DNA from: Pseudisothecium myosuroides
Lineage: Eukaryota > Streptophyta > Bryopsida > Hypnales > Lembophyllaceae
Reading direction: 5' to 3'
NCBI GenBank assembly: GCA_951799445.1
Contig: OX637297.1
Span: 3,968,001 to 4,032,000, forward strand
DNA: 64,000 bases
A program made the translations under genes and the position numbers. Below are positions 33,198 to 46,497 of this stretch, in pieces. The notes under the pieces are model-generated. The model was not told the origin of the DNA. It saw only the letters and a list, made by a program, of their open reading frames with translations, and made no database searches. How positions within the stretch are numbered: position 1 is the stretch's first letter; every line of letters begins with the position of its first letter.

Positions 33198-35039
33198 AAT
33201 GTTGCAACAACACAAGGCAGAGTAGTATCTATTAAAACTAAAGAAGGGCACCTAGAGTGATTTTATAGGAATTAATCTACAAAAGAAGCAACTACTTTTT
33301 CAATACTTATGTGATACTTGGATCACACTTAAGTGATATTTATTGACTGAAATAAATATCAGAAGTAAATGATACATACTTAGATGAAATTCAATATTAG
33401 TTTTAAAAAATAATTGTGATTTGATCATTTTGAATTAAGTAAATTAAAGTTTTTTTCAGCGGTTCAGGGTTATATAACTAGCCAAAAATCATGCATAAAA
33501 AAACATTAAATATTGTAAATGAAAATTTAGCACACACACAAAAAATTCATCAAATTTTACAATGAATGCTCTTTATTTTACCCTTTCTGATGTTAGAATA
33601 TGACTTTGTACTATATAAGTCTCAAACCATATAGAAATGACATGTTTGTATTTTGAAGGAGAGTCGTTCAATTTCTTTAGAATTGAGAGCACAAAGTTAG
33701 GGGTACTAATTTTTACTTCTCAATACATCAAAGTAACTAATTCTTTATTTATATCTATGCCTTTCCAAGGTAATGAGACTAAAGTAAAGATGAAAGGTGG
33801 CACATCTTTGGTTAATATTTAATTATTTCCAAAAAGTTTGATTAGATAAAATCTAAAAGTAAAAATATGACTCAAGGTGGGTTTTTTTTATGCATTGGAA
33901 TTTACAAAACAATGTAATTTTCTAGGGATTATTTTGTGTTCAATCTATCCCATATGTACATTATTAATCATGATTCTAATTTTTTAATAGGATATTTTTA
34001 GCATAAAAGTATAACATTAATTTAATTGGTCATAAGAGAAAAGAAATAAAGACTACAATTTTGTAGTATTAAATTTTTTTTCAAGGTTGAGAAGTCTATA
34101 AATTCAAACTAAGTAATTGAATTATTTATAACAATAAAAAATTCATTCATATTTTTTATAATTTCTTATATTGAAAGAATATATTAGGTTACTAGAGTTC
34201 AACTAGTATAATGTGCTGTAAAAATTATCTTTAACCGCTTTCATATTAAATGCAATCTCTAAGAATTCTTTAATCCTTCTAGGGGGGGTCACACAATTGC
34301 CTTGTTGTAGATTGCTTCTCTTAGTATTTGAAGATTCACTATTTGTGCATAAATATACAAAGAAATTAAAATAGAATCAAAGATACTTTTGTATCCCACA
34401 TGGGGGGGTTATACAGAAAAACTTAGCAAACTATGTGCAGCATGATATAGGGAGGTATTAATTCACAACATCTAAAATTTAGAAATAACTTAGAGATAAT
34501 ACATGGTATACTAAATCATATGCACTCAATTATAAATAAGATATATAGGTAAGTAATACCACGTATTCAAAAAATTGCACCCAATGTAGGACACAAGCTA
34601 TAGATGCTAGAAATTTTTTGTTACTATGTTCAATTTATGGAACTGCTGATCCATTTAGGGGATGAAGACATATTGGTACTGGTCAAATTTGGATGGACGA
34701 TTTTGCCCACTACTATCCGTTGCCTGGGACGTGCCAACTTTAGAGTGGTCAGGATTTTGGGTGCAACTGAACTGGTTTGGGGATTCCTGTGCATATTGTA
34801 GTATTTGCATACTATAGTGCATATTGTATTGCATACTGTATTATTCACATATTATAGTACATGATTTGTGTCTGTGGCTTTTAATTTTTTAAACATGCTT
34901 ACCTTATCAATTTAAATTTGTGAACTTTCAGTGCGAATTTCAAGGTTCTTCATCTAATGTTGTTTCAACTGGCTGGTTACTTCTTTAGGAAGTGCAAGCT
35001 AAGTAGTGAATGGAAAACAACAGGAATTTTGTTGCAACC

Positions 35040-35370
35040 AGTTTGAAGTAGTTTATGGTTATTTTTCCTTTCCATTTTTTGGGGTCTTAACGTAGTCTAC
35101 AATTACTTTTTCTTCTTATTTTTTTGGACTCAAGGTAGTTTATATTTTCTTTTCCATCCCATTTTTTTTGGACTAAAGGTAGTTTATGGTTTTTGTCCTT
35201 CCCATTTTGGGGGGCTGAAGGTAGTTTTTGATTTTTGTCCCTTCCCATTTTTTTGGTGATTAAGGTAGTTTACAAATTTTTTCCCTTCCCATTTTTTTGG
35301 ACTGATGGTAGTTACATTTTCCTTACCTTCCAATTTTATAACGCTTTAGGTAGTTTTTGATATTTGTTTC
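35040..35370. repeat. T-rich tandem repeat, unit about 50 bp
   Basis: About six to seven degenerate units of the form AAGGTAGTTTATGGTTTTTG, CCCTTCCCATTTTTTTGGACT. Confidence 0.7.
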
Positions 35371-38166
35371 AGTTCCAATTTTTTATGGATTTTTAATATT
35401 TGAATAATGTGGCAAGCATTGCAGTAGTTCCAACCTCGGAAAACTAAAATTACTTTCTAAAATTTTATACATACTAATTGTTTGAATAGAAGTCTTCAAA
35501 GAAATAGACAATTTTATTCAATGCTTTCAGTTCTTGGAAAGTAATACACATTCATAACAATAAAATATAAAGTAGACTTTCTTAAATTTTTTGAAAACGA
35601 GGACCTACCTAGCACTGATTAGTGCCAACAAATGTCTATAAATATGTATAAGAGGCCATGAAAAGATTGCATTTGATTTTTTCCAGTTCTAAATGTATAT
35701 GACTAAGGTAGATATATAGGTTCAAACCACAGTAATAGGAGCTAGTATTGGACGTTATTGAGGTACTCATGCAGGTTCTTATTGGAATATTCTAACAGAA
35801 ATTGTTGCTTATTCATCTAAAATAATCCTGAATTGGATGAATTAAAGAACCATTAATATGGATGACTGAATGAGTGTTGACAACTAAATTTTTTTTATTG
35901 AAACTTAGAAACTTAACATAGTTATTTTATTTTGTATTATGTCAAATAACCGTAAGTTAAGAACAAAGTACTACAAAAAGATTTCATGTTTTAAGGCATA
36001 TTCAACAATTAGAACAAAGATTCTTTAAAAAAAGCAGTGGTTATGCCAAAATCATCTCCTATAAATTTGTTGGGACCCTATAGGCTTTTTATTATAGTCA
36101 ATGATTGAGTGCTTTCTACGTGAAAGTATGCCTTACTAAGAAAATCGATCAATTTGACCCTAAACCAAAAAAATCACAAGAATTAGAATTATAAATTGAG
36201 AAGTTTATCTTTCTCATTGAGAATACTCCGTACTATTGTATGTTAATGGCAACTTGATTCATCCCATTAATTTTGGACTAGTGATGAAAAAATTATGGAG
36301 TGTTTTATTTATCAAGCAATCTCATCATCTTCTTCAAAAAATAACTCATGATTCATTATTGAACTCCATTTTCACATTTTTGTAAGAAAAGAAGTTGCAT
36401 ATGGATGAGGTTGCTAGCTAAAACAATGTCTTTGTTGCAATTAGTGTATTGAAATTCTATCTTACAAGTACTGAAGATTAATTTTCATGTTTTCCTTCAC
36501 TGTGGTATTTCATATGGAGTATTTGCTTCAACATTTCAATTTCTTGACGAATTAAAATGAAGTGTGCTTTTAAAACAAAAATGTAGACCCTCAACTGACG
36601 TCTTGAACACAATTTTTTTATTCAATACCTATAGTGCAAAATCTTTTTAGTTAAATAGATTCAAAGTAAAAAAATCAAATCACGGAAGGTTCCCTCAAAA
36701 TTGGCATTCTTTACTTTGAATGCAAAGATCTTGCTAAACATGTGGGAGAAGTTTTTTAAATTTCTACCACACATCCTTTTACTTGTGTACTGCAAGATTG
36801 AAGAATGTAAAACATTAATCAAATTTGTAAAGCCTATAAAGGAAAAGTGTCACAAAATCTGAATCATTTCATTGGAATACAATGGAACACCTTATTTAGT
36901 TGCATTTTGGCAATCATTACACAATTAATTGAATAAATGTCTACAATGTTACAATGCACAGTGTTGATTGTCAATTCAACGTTTGGTTTCAAGTTCATGA
37001 TTATTTTGCATTACATGATAGGGTCAATATTAGTTGCAACTATAACATAAAGGGTACTAGAAGTTAAAGCATAAATTACATACAACCGCATTCTTGTGTT
37101 AACAAGAAATATGAAATGTCCATTTATAAACTATAAATTTTTTTATGAATATGTATACTTTATTTTGCGACAATATGGCCATTATGACCTCTAAATATGA
37201 TATTTATTGTTTTTAGAATAAAATCATTCAATTAAACCCCTCATTGTTGGGTACTACCTCAAAATCTCAAAATAGCATTCATTATCTTCAAGGCCATCTC
37301 ATCATCTACATAAAAGCTTCTAGAAAGGTTAATTATAGAGGGCAATGATCAACGCATTTAAAAGTTACCTTGTGTAAAATTTTGACAATATCTTTTGAAC
37401 TTCAACTTGAAGTATACCATTCTTTGCAAACATCCAAAATCACAAGCTTTTATTTTTCTATTTGTTAAAAATATTAATATATATATAAATATGGGACCAA
37501 AGAAATGTCCAAAATTGCAAAATTGAGAATATTATTACAAAATGCAACTTCAAAGAAAAAAATGAAGATGACAATGAAACATAATTTGGAAAATGTGATG
37601 TATATATTACATTTAGGTACCGGTAATTGTTTAAATCAAACCCTACACTAACCAATTTTATTTAAATAGAATTAAAAAAAAAATTCAGTAGAATTATTCA
37701 AATAGTTTTATAACATTCACGTTCAACATTTCTTTTTTAATTTAAACTTCAAAAATGTTGAAAACATAGTATACTGTAGCATGTCTGGGTTTTGTCCCAA
37801 AATCTTCTAAATCAAATCTTTCTATGCAAAATAAATTACTTTGTATGAAAAAAAAAGTTCTACATTTTCTTGAATTTTTTGAATTTTAAAACATATTTCA
37901 AGTCTTTTTATCCTCTTGTCACATGTCAAATTTGTCACCAACAAAATATGAAGATAAAGGGCATATTTTACATAATTCAAACCAATTCATGTCTTTTCAA
38001 AATGTACTTTACAATTTTTTTAAATGAATTTTATTGTCATTTTTTCTTACAATTGTAGTGCACCTGAGGCTTATTTCTACAAGCCCTGAACACTAGAAAA
38101 TGAAGATTTTAAACAAGCACCTTTGCATAACATCTTGAGTACAATGATCAAAATCATTCACATTGA

Positions 38167-38201
38167 ATTGATTATATACATATATATATATATATATATA
38201 T
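38167..38201. repeat. (TA)n microsatellite
   Basis: Continuous ATATAT run. Confidence 0.85.
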
Positions 38202-38269
38202 TAGTGTGCCATGTACCGTTGCCACAATCCAAAAAATAAAAATAAAAATATTTTTCTATTTTTTTATTC

Positions 38270-39110
38270 AATAAAAACTTCAAAATTCAATAACTTTCTC
38301 ATTGCAGGTTCCCCTGCCACGAAACAAAGCCCGTGCACCCCTCCTAGCCAAGGGCTTTTTGACAATACCAAGCACGCCCTCGGGGAACACACGGTTCGGA
38401 AGATCTCAATGTAACAAACAAACAAAACAAAACAAATCAAAACAAAACAAACAAAACTAACAGCCAAACTTAAGGTATGGACTTGTATTGCTACTACAAT
38501 CAAAACAAAAGTAAAAGCCATTTTAAAACCAAAAATAACTCAAAAATCCATAATTTTTCTACCATAGGTCCAAACTCCACAAAGCAAAGTGTGCCTTGTG
38601 CTGTTGCTACAACCAAAAAGTCATTTTCTAATTTTTTTATTCAATAAGAACTTTCAAATTCAATAATTTCTCCGTCGTGGATCCAAACGCCACAAAACCA
38701 AGTGTAGCCCTGTGCCGTTGCCACAGCCCTCCAAAAAATAAAAGTTGTTTTAAAAAAAGAATAAAATAAAAATAAAAATAATTTTGAAAACAAAAAATAA
38801 CTCAAGAATCTCTAACTTTTACATCGCTGGTCCAAACGCCACAAAATAAAGCCCATACACCCCTCCTAGTTTAGGGCTTTCCAATGCTACCATGAACATG
38901 ACAAATTGTCACACGGTTCAAAAGATATATAATTTAGCATAGTTTAGTAGTTTTTTTTATCCATAAATACTTTTTAATTCAATAACTTCCACGCCCTAAT
39001 TCCAAACGCAACGAAACCAAGCCCGTGCACCCCTCCTTGCCGAGGACTTTTTGACGATACCAAGCACGCGCCTGGGGGGCGTACGGTCCAAGAAATCTGA
39101 ACGTGACAAA
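38270..39110 (-). repeat. Dispersed repeat module, inverted copies
   Basis: Copies near 38300-38405, 38565-38620, 38680-38725, 38825-38935 and 38990-39110 match the module at 6.94-7.96 kb in reverse orientation: CCCGTGCACCCCTCCT, GGGCTTTTTGACAATACCAA, then AGATCT. Copies differ in length, as on the left side. Confidence 0.55.
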
Positions 39111-40084
39111 CCAACCAACAAAACAAAACAAAACAAAAAGCCTGTCTTAATCCTCGAGCGCCCCGACATCCATTTTCTGGACGATGAACAGATTCAGAAC
39201 CTTGTTTTTGTCTCAATCCTGCTTGGATGATAGTCATCCTAATTTTTGGTGATACTTTATCAAGTTGTTGTCCTATCCATAAGTTGGATTTGGTGTTACT
39301 AGAATATATACATTTCTAAAATTACAGATGTGGAAGTATGTCAAGTGGTCAATTTGCATTGACTTTAGTTCAAAACTAGATGTGCAAAAATGAGATCAAA
39401 GATGTAAAGGTTACAAAAATTTCAAAAAATCACCATATGAAGATAACCTTATTTCAAATCCATTCCAACAAGTTCTACTCAAAAAATGATAATATTCTAC
39501 TTGTAATTGAATTTAGAAGGAATTCTAAAATTTTCTTTTTAAAATTTATAGAAAAAGATTGGTGATAGCATTCGTAGATCTAACTGTACGGATAGAATTT
39601 AAAAATCAAAATCTACAGCTTTCATTTGTATACCAATTCCAAAATATTCTTCCAAATTGTAGTTTATAATGTTTTTTCTCAAATCATCAATTTTGGAGAT
39701 GAATCCAGACGTTTAGGGGTTAAGGTATGGATTTTTTAAAAGTGCATGATGTCACAAAGTACCAAATAGCATGATTTCTAAGGGTCACCAGTCTGGCGTT
39801 GAACGTTTAAAGTGTATGTTTGTTGTCTACTAAAGTAGGAGGCTTGCACTCTGATTGGGCATTTTAAACCAAACATGACACAGAGGTACATTTTGCTTTC
39901 TTTAATATACCAAAATGTACAAAAGGTGTACATTCTAGGAGGTGGTCACTTTTAGAGCCATATGGTATTTCAACTTCAAAATTTTATAGCTAATTCTGCA
40001 AACCTCCAATTAATATGAAACAACTTGGATTACATGTCATTTCTGATTATCTTTCAAGGAAAATTAAGAAAATAAATATTTCGT

Positions 40085-40720
40085 AATCACTGTGATCGCT
40101 GAGGTCACGGTTTGGGTCGGGAATGGTTCGGATATATATGCTGGGGTCCGGGTATATGTACAGGGTCCGGGTATATCTACTGGGGTCCGGGTATGAACGG
40201 AGGTTGTTCCTCGTTATCTTCAGCGCCTCCTAGGGTTTCTGGGGTTTGCTTTCCCGGGCTCTGCCGTCGTCGTGGTTCTGAGAGTACTGCTGTCAGAAAC
40301 TTGTGGTGAATAGCGACGTGCTTGCGAGCGTGCTTGTCTTGTCCCTCCGTGCGGGCGCGGACCGAGATTTTTGTTGGAGTTCTCTTGTGTTGGCTGGGCG
40401 TAGGTGTGTAGCTTCGTTTTTCATTGCGGGTGTTGGGGTTTATAGTATCCTTCTAGCTAGATTTGCAGCAGGAGAAACTTGCGTGAGTGCTGCCAGTTTT
40501 TGCCTTGTTCCTCGTCGCAAAGAAGACCAAGGAGGAGCGGACAATTTGGGCTTGTGAAGCTGCGCCTCCTACTACCGATTTCTTCTTGGGCGCCTGCAGC
40601 GGTGCTTTTCACGGACGTCCTTGCAAGCACGTCGTGAAGCGCAAGCAGCCAGGTGCTTTCCCGAAATTGTCATTCTTATTGCTTTGATTTCTCTCGGTTG
40701 CTCATGTAGGCTCTGTCGGC
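40085..40720 (+). promoter_or_regulatory. GC-rich leader upstream of the E2 gene
   Basis: A sharp GC-rich island in AT-rich DNA begins with three copies of GGGTCCGGGTAT (40145-40195). It resembles the E1 leader at 8.4-9.1 kb in position and composition. Short frames exist but carry no domain. A non-coding first exon with promoter is inferred. Confidence 0.35.
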
Positions 40721-41269
40721 TTTGTTTGAGTCTCGGTAGGTTGCTTTGTGGACTTCATTGCGGTGGGCGTGGAAGTCAAGATCTCTGGTTGGGGTGAGTT
40801 TCGGGCGATGTGGTATTAGGTTGTGAGTTTTGTTTTGGTCGTTGTTTTGACTTACGTACTCAAGATTTGCTGTAGGAAGTGCTAGCTTTCAAGAGCAAGT
40901 CGCTACTGCAGGAAAGTTTTGTGATACTGGTTGTCAATCTGAGTTTGGATTTGCACCTGTTTTTAGGCATGCCGTGACTGTGTCACCGCAATCTCACCGG
41001 CCGGCTTTTTAAACCTCAGTACTCGTATCGGTTCAATCAGTCCTCAATAATCTCACCCACGAGAATCTGAACTCAAAATTCAAATCTAGTACCAACGTAA
41101 CTAGCGCTACATCTTTCAGCACTTACATTGTTTGAATAGTGACGATTGAGTTGCTGGGGTTTCAGATTTGGCTTCACTGTTTTTGATTCGGCCTTGGATT
41201 TGGTTTCCAGCTTGACTGTATGGTTTGGCGGTCTTACTGTTGAGGGTTTTCGTTCCAATAATCGAGGGC

Positions 41270-41540
41270 TTGCAGTGATCGACTTTTTCCAAATGATCGG
41301 TGATTTCTAGGCTGATCAGTGATTTCTAGGCTTGCAGTGATCGACTGTTTCCAAATGATCGAGGATGTTTACCCGGTTGGCTGCATCGATCCAGTGATCG
41401 ACTAATCAGGATGTTTAGGGTTGGCTGCATCGATCCAGTGATTGACTGATCAGGAAGTTTAGGGTTGGCTACATTGATTTAGTGATCGACTGATCAGGAA
41501 GTTTATGTTTGATTGCAGTGATCGACTGATTGATCAGGAT
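41270..41540. repeat. GATCGACTGATCAGG tandem repeat
   Basis: About six diverged units spaced 37-60 bp, each with CAGTGATCGACTGATCAGG and often GTTTAGGGTTGGCTGCATCG. It lies in the presumed leader of the E2 gene. Confidence 0.75.
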
Positions 41541-42159
41541 GTTCATGAATTTCGAGCTGGAGGAAGCTCGTTCTTTGACATGTTTCTGAATTTTGAACTC
41601 AATATGCATTTTGAATGATTCCCGAGGCGCTTTATCAATTTTGAGAGAATCGTTGTGAACATTTAAGGGTTTAGGACCGTGAGTATACGATGTTGCCTTT
41701 GCAGTCATGGTTGATTCTTTGTGAGCTTTGTAGTCATCTTTGATTCATTGTTGATTAATTGTGACCTTTACAGGCTGTTGAGTCATCGTTATTTCTTTGT
41801 GAGCTCCTTAGCCATAGTTCAAATGAGCAATTTCAAAACAAGAGTTCAAAATTAGGTTCCAATGAGTAGTTCTAATTATTAGCTTTTGAGTTTCCAATTC
41901 TTTAAGTTCTTGCGACTATAACTATCATAACATTGTGGAGGTGTCACTATTTTTTGAGGAATGTCAATCTCACTTCAACATGTGGTTTGATTGTTTGCAG
42001 CGTGTACGACATCCAAATTTCTAGAAGACTTCCGTGGCATTTTGGCTATGTACATTCATTTGTGAAGTTAGAGGTGAGCGATTTTAATGGATGTTAGTCT
42101 TTCCCTTACATAAAATGATTTTTCTCCTTCTTCTGGTCTATATCTAGAACAAGTATTCC

Positions 42160-43200
42160 AAACTCAAATCACCTTGATTCGAGGTGAATCAAAGGCCACT
42201 TTGTATTCTTCTAGAATTAGTATTCCAAACTCAATTCACCTTGAGTGGAGGTGAATGAATGGCCCCTTTGTCTTCTTGTAGAAGTACAAAATTCACCTTG
42301 AGTCGAGGTGAATCAATCAGTGGCCGCTTTGTCTTCTTGTAGAAGTAGTATCCCAAACTCAATTCACCTTGATTCGAGGTGAATCAAAGGCAACTTTGTC
42401 TTCTGGTAGAAGTAGTATCCCAAATACATTTCACCTTGAGTTGAGGTGAATCAAAGACCGCTTTGTCTTCTTATAAAAGTAGTATCCCAAGCTCAAATCA
42501 CCTTGAGTGGAGGTGAATCAATCAATAGACGCATTGTCTTGTAGAATTAGAACGCCAAACTCAATTCACCTTGATTCGAGGTGAATCAATGGCCGCTTGG
42601 TCTTCTTGTCAAAGTAGTATCTCAAACTCAATTCACCTTGATTCGAGGTGAATCAAAGGCAACTTTGTCTTCTAGTAGAAGTAGTATCCCAAATACAATT
42701 CACCTTGAATGGAGGTGAATCGAAGGCCGCTTGGTCTTCTTATAAAAGTAGTATCCCAAGCTCAAATCACCTTGAGTGGAGGTGAATCAATAAATGGACT
42801 CATTGTCTTCTTGTAGAATTAGAACGCCAAACCCAAATCACCTTGATTCGAGGTGAATCAATGGCCGCCTGGTCTTCTTGTCAAAGTAGTATCCCAAACT
42901 CAATTCACCATGATTCGAGTTGAATCAAAAGCCGCTTTGTCTTCTTGTAGAAGTAGTATACTATACTTAAATCACCTCGAGTGGAGGTGAATTGAAGGCC
43001 GCTTTGTCTTCTTATAGAAGTAGTATCCAAAACTCAATTCACCTTGATTCGAGGTGAATCAGAAGACGCTTTGTCTTCTTATAGAAGTAGTTTCCGGACT
43101 CAAATCACCTCGAGTGGAGGTGAATCAACGGCTGCTTGCCTTTCTTGTACAAGTAGTATCCATAAATAAAATCACCTTGACTCGAGGTGAATAGCTTGTA
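42160..43200 (+). repeat. E2-type palindromic array upstream of the seven-exon gene
   Basis: About 16 units of 60-72 bp, each with arms TTCACCT and AGGTGAA around TGATTCG, TGAGTGG or CGAGTGG, followed by a GGCCGCTTTGTCTTCTTGTA and GAAGTAGTATCCCAAACTCA-type spacer. The palindrome is the same as in the 29.8-31.1 kb satellite, but the spacer sequence is unrelated, so the two arrays arose separately around a shared motif. The coding region starts 190 bases further on. Confidence 0.9.
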
Positions 43201-43390
43201 GCTCCATTCGTGGTGAATTTAATCTATTCCTATTTATGAGGTTCTTCAATTCAATTGATATATAGAGTGTTCCATTAGGAGCCAATGGAAATTTGGTTAC
43301 TACCAATTTCGTGTTGTATAAGCAAAACGTTTAGGCCTTCAGTTGAATATCTTTTCTAATTAAATTCTTCTTGTGTGCTTCAATAAAGGT

Positions 43391-44830
43391 ATGGACGAAC
43401 ACAAAAAGAAACTAGACTTGTACTTCAATCAATATGAAGTACCCGAAGACTTGGTCGAAGAATTTGGTGAAGAGGCCGACAACGGGGATTATTGGAAACT
43501 AAAAGAGCCAGAGAGCGTTGAGTTCTGGAGCATCATTCTTTATCCAATGACGCAAAACGTTGGGTTCATGAAGAAATTCAAAAATGGGCCTGACGCCACA
43601 CTTCTAATTTCTCACTATGAAGAAGTTGTTGATATTGCCAAGGGTCCTCCAGGAATGCTTTTGATCACGTGCCTGATCAAGAACGACCCAGACATGCCAG
43701 AGGAATACAAGTACACTTATGCCGTCAATCCTCAAGAGACGCCATTCAGTATTCATGAATGTTGTACGTCTCTCATGAACTCCCAGTACAAAGGCCTCTA
43801 TAAGGAGCTGGAAATACAAATCCAGAAAGGAAGGTGGATGAATAAGGATGGAGGACTGCTACCTTCAGCAATTCTGGCAACTCGACTGGAGCAGCTGTTA
43901 GTCTCTTTTCAAATTGAGACAACAACATTAAGGACTAGTCACAAGAACATGACCCCTCAACATTTGTCTCGAGAGTCAAGTGGCGTGGTCGGGAGCCAGC
44001 AGTCCCGCCTAAATCTCACCCCTGAGACAGGCAGAAGTGAAAATCAAAAACGTCGACCTAGTACTTCAAGAACGGTGCGTACTAGCACGCCAATAAGGAC
44101 GTGGGACACTACAACAGCTGAAGCCAATGATGAAGATCCCGAGTCTAGCTCACTCTCAGTCCTTACAAACATACCAAAGGATTTCAAGTTTATACCCAAG
44201 GATAAAGACTCAGGGAAAGCGAATTACGAGGAGTCCTTGAAGATCTATGATAGTTATTGGTCTGAATGCCAAGAAGCATATTGTTTTGGTAGTGATAAAG
44301 TTGAAGAGATTTCGATTGATCAGTTGATGGTACCTCTCCCTGACATGAACTGCCGTAGTCTAGAGCCGTCCGGCATCGACCACACCATGCATTATTTGTT
44401 GGAGATGCCTGACAAAGATAGGAAGCAGGCCCTTTGTGCTATGCCTATCGGATTGGAGGAAATGCCAAAGGATTGGAAAGACATACAAGATTGCAAGTTC
44501 TACATGATCAATGGCCAGCATAGTGTCGAGGCATCAAAGAAGATGGGGACCGAGGCATCTGCATCCAAGATCGTGGAGAAGTTTGAAAAATGGCCATGCT
44601 TCATTGTCTGGAGCAAGGACCACTCCATTCTACGACGAATTTCATCTTATTATAATCGAGTGAATCACTTCGACAGATATACACCTACCTGGGCAACTAA
44701 TATAATTGGTGCTCGTGGAGTGTGGGTAAGGATGGGAGAACCAACGCCTCCAAAACAAGCGTCCGAAGTGGGACGATCAGTTTCAAGAACAAAGTCACAA
44801 TCCAAGGGCAACAATGCCGAAAATTGGAAG
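43391..44830 (+). CDS. E2 exon 1: N-terminal region with DGQHR/ParB-like motif
   Basis: I chose ATG 43391 (MDEHKKKLDLYFNQYEVP) because it aligns with the E1 start. The exon is 480 codons, fully open, and ends at AAG|GTATGT. Residues 372-382 read MINGQHSVEAS, and about 25 residues later come CFIVWSKDHSILRRISSYYN and RVNHF. An NGQH core followed by a basic helix is what the DGQHR/ParB-like nuclease superfamily shows. The middle (about residues 195-260) is Ser/Thr/Arg-rich and probably unstructured. In phages ParB-like domains are commonly joined to DNA methyltransferases, which fits the next exon. DNA binding is likely by analogy; nuclease activity is unproven. Confidence 0.6.
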
Positions 44831-44947
44831 GTATGTCATAAGGAAGTAGTTTTATATTATTCAACTAAATTCTTTCTAATACATATAAGTTAGGAGGTCA
44901 AGCAGTCTATTCTTGAAGCTTGTAGAATGCAATTTTCTAGTTCATAA

Positions 44948-44968
44948 TTCACCTCCATCCAAGGTGAA
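44948..44968 (+). promoter_or_regulatory. E2 palindrome in intron 1
   Basis: TTCACCTCCATCCAAGGTGA plus A: arms TTCACCT and AGGTGAA. It lies between the donor at 44831 and the acceptor at 45013. Confidence 0.7.
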
Positions 44969-45013
44969 TTTTCTATTCAGTGACTAACCTGTTTACATTA
45001 TCTTTGAGTGTAG

Positions 45014-46378
45014 AAATTTGACGCTGCTTGCCAGCTACGGTTTGGTATGATTGACATTAAGAAGCAGCAAAGAACCAAGTTTGGCAAGCCCGTGAAAGTT
45101 GACATTATAAACGAGCTCAAAATTATTACTGCTCCAACAGATGTCTATGAGTTATACTCTGAACTCATTTCCGCTGCCTCAATGGGAGAGTTGATCAATC
45201 CGGAGTCAAGAACATTGTTCAAGAACAACAAGGGTTGGGTTCCGGAGAAGGATGGCATCATCAGTAAAGAGTTCTTCAAATGGCTTAGCAACCTTTCCAA
45301 CGCAAGCCTCAAGCGACTTGCAGAGCATCTATTGATGAAGCCTGACCCACCACAGAAGAAGAACAAGAGAATGGAGGATTATCCAAAGGTGACATTTAAG
45401 AAGCTGAAGAAGGTTATACCAAACTGCTGTACTTATCGACAGTGGTGTGAGAGGCGCAAAAGAAAACAAATTGTAAAGGTGCAGCTCAATGATATGAAGC
45501 CTGAACTTGATTTGTTAACCACGACGGGAGAGACTAAGAAGGACATGTGGAAGAAATTCAAAAAGGATTACAAGATCACGGACGCTACCATGCATGTCCT
45601 CATCACAGGTCCATCTGAGATATTCTTCACTACATCGAAGCTTTTGTGTAACATCAACAAGAGCATTCGAGAATTGTCACCCTATGCCGAGGAATTTCTG
45701 AAGGTCTTCTTGAGAAATAAAGGAAGGTTTACAATTCCCACCAGTCAAGCATTCTACCGTCCATTCAACGAAAACACAGACGACTTAGCAAAGTGGGCCA
45801 GAGGTGATTGGGATCATTTGGATGTCGACCGTATAAAGATGGGATTCATGGACTTCAGAATTTTTCCAAGCAACAAGAAGGAGGCTGGAGGGATGGCAAC
45901 TCCGTATTTTTATTCTTTTTTGATGTTGCTGATGCGGCTAACTGATCCTACAATTCTTGATATCCCTGTGTGGGTGTGGTTATCTGGAGATAAGAAGACC
46001 GACTCCAGTCTCATACACCATTTTTACAATTCTGTATTTACAGATAATTATGTCCTTCACCACACAGAGTACATGCCGGCAAAGTACGAGCGACTTGAAG
46101 ATCTTGAGTTGAACAAGAAGAAAGTCGAAGCAAACGTCCACATCATGTTCCTCATTAAGAAGAACCACAAGGCAAAATGCAACTCCTTGCCAACAAAATT
46201 CAAGGCTCCGGAAACGCATGAATTCATTACCTCGGGAGCTTACAATGAAATGCAGTATCGAATCTATGAGAATGAACTACGGATGGAATTCTACATAAGC
46301 ATTTTGGCTTTATTTTGCAATTCTGGAGACGCGATCTTTACCATATACGAGGGTGGAAAAATCATCTGTGCGGCATGG
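45014..46378 (+). CDS. E2 exon 2: methyltransferase-like domain
   Basis: The exon begins KFDAACQLRFGMIDIKKQQR after GTGTAG, runs 455 open codons and ends TGG|GTGAGT. It is the best-preserved copy of the domain. GFMDFRIFPSNKK stands where a DPPY motif would be, followed by PVWVWLSGDKKTDSSLIHHF, then TEYMPAKYERL, and a final GDAIFTIYEGGKIICAAW resembling the AdoMet motif of beta-type N4/N6 DNA methyltransferases. E1 reads FAGGKITCAAW there, closer to FAGxGT. Substitution of DPPY suggests a non-catalytic or changed enzyme. The call rests on motif order and the ParB-like neighbour, not on a search. Confidence 0.5.
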
Positions 46379-46403
46379 GTGAGTATGTTGTTCTTTCTAA
46401 GTA

Positions 46404-46424
46404 TTCACCTCCATTCAAGGTGAA
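46404..46424 (+). promoter_or_regulatory. E2 palindrome in intron 2, 25 nt after donor
   Basis: TTCACCTCCATTCAAGGTGA plus A, starting 25 bases after the donor GT at 46379. The equivalent E1 intron has the E1-type palindrome at the identical offset. Confidence 0.75.
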
Positions 46425-46497
46425 TTGACATGTTTGTTTGTCTTGGAATTTATTATCTAAAATATGTTATTCTAACTATTTTTCCATCTTCTTCCAG

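Larger units (their letters stand above)
32801..40080. other. Gene-poor AT-rich spacer
   Basis: Only short frames occur. It includes an interstitial telomere stretch (33147), a T-rich tandem repeat (35040), a TA microsatellite (38167) and inverted copies of the dispersed module (38270-39110). It separates the two E2-type palindromic arrays. Confidence 0.55.

Noticed and set aside
40112..40687. Short plus-strand ORFs in the GC-rich leader
   Set aside because: Overlapping frames without conserved motifs; composition explains their length.
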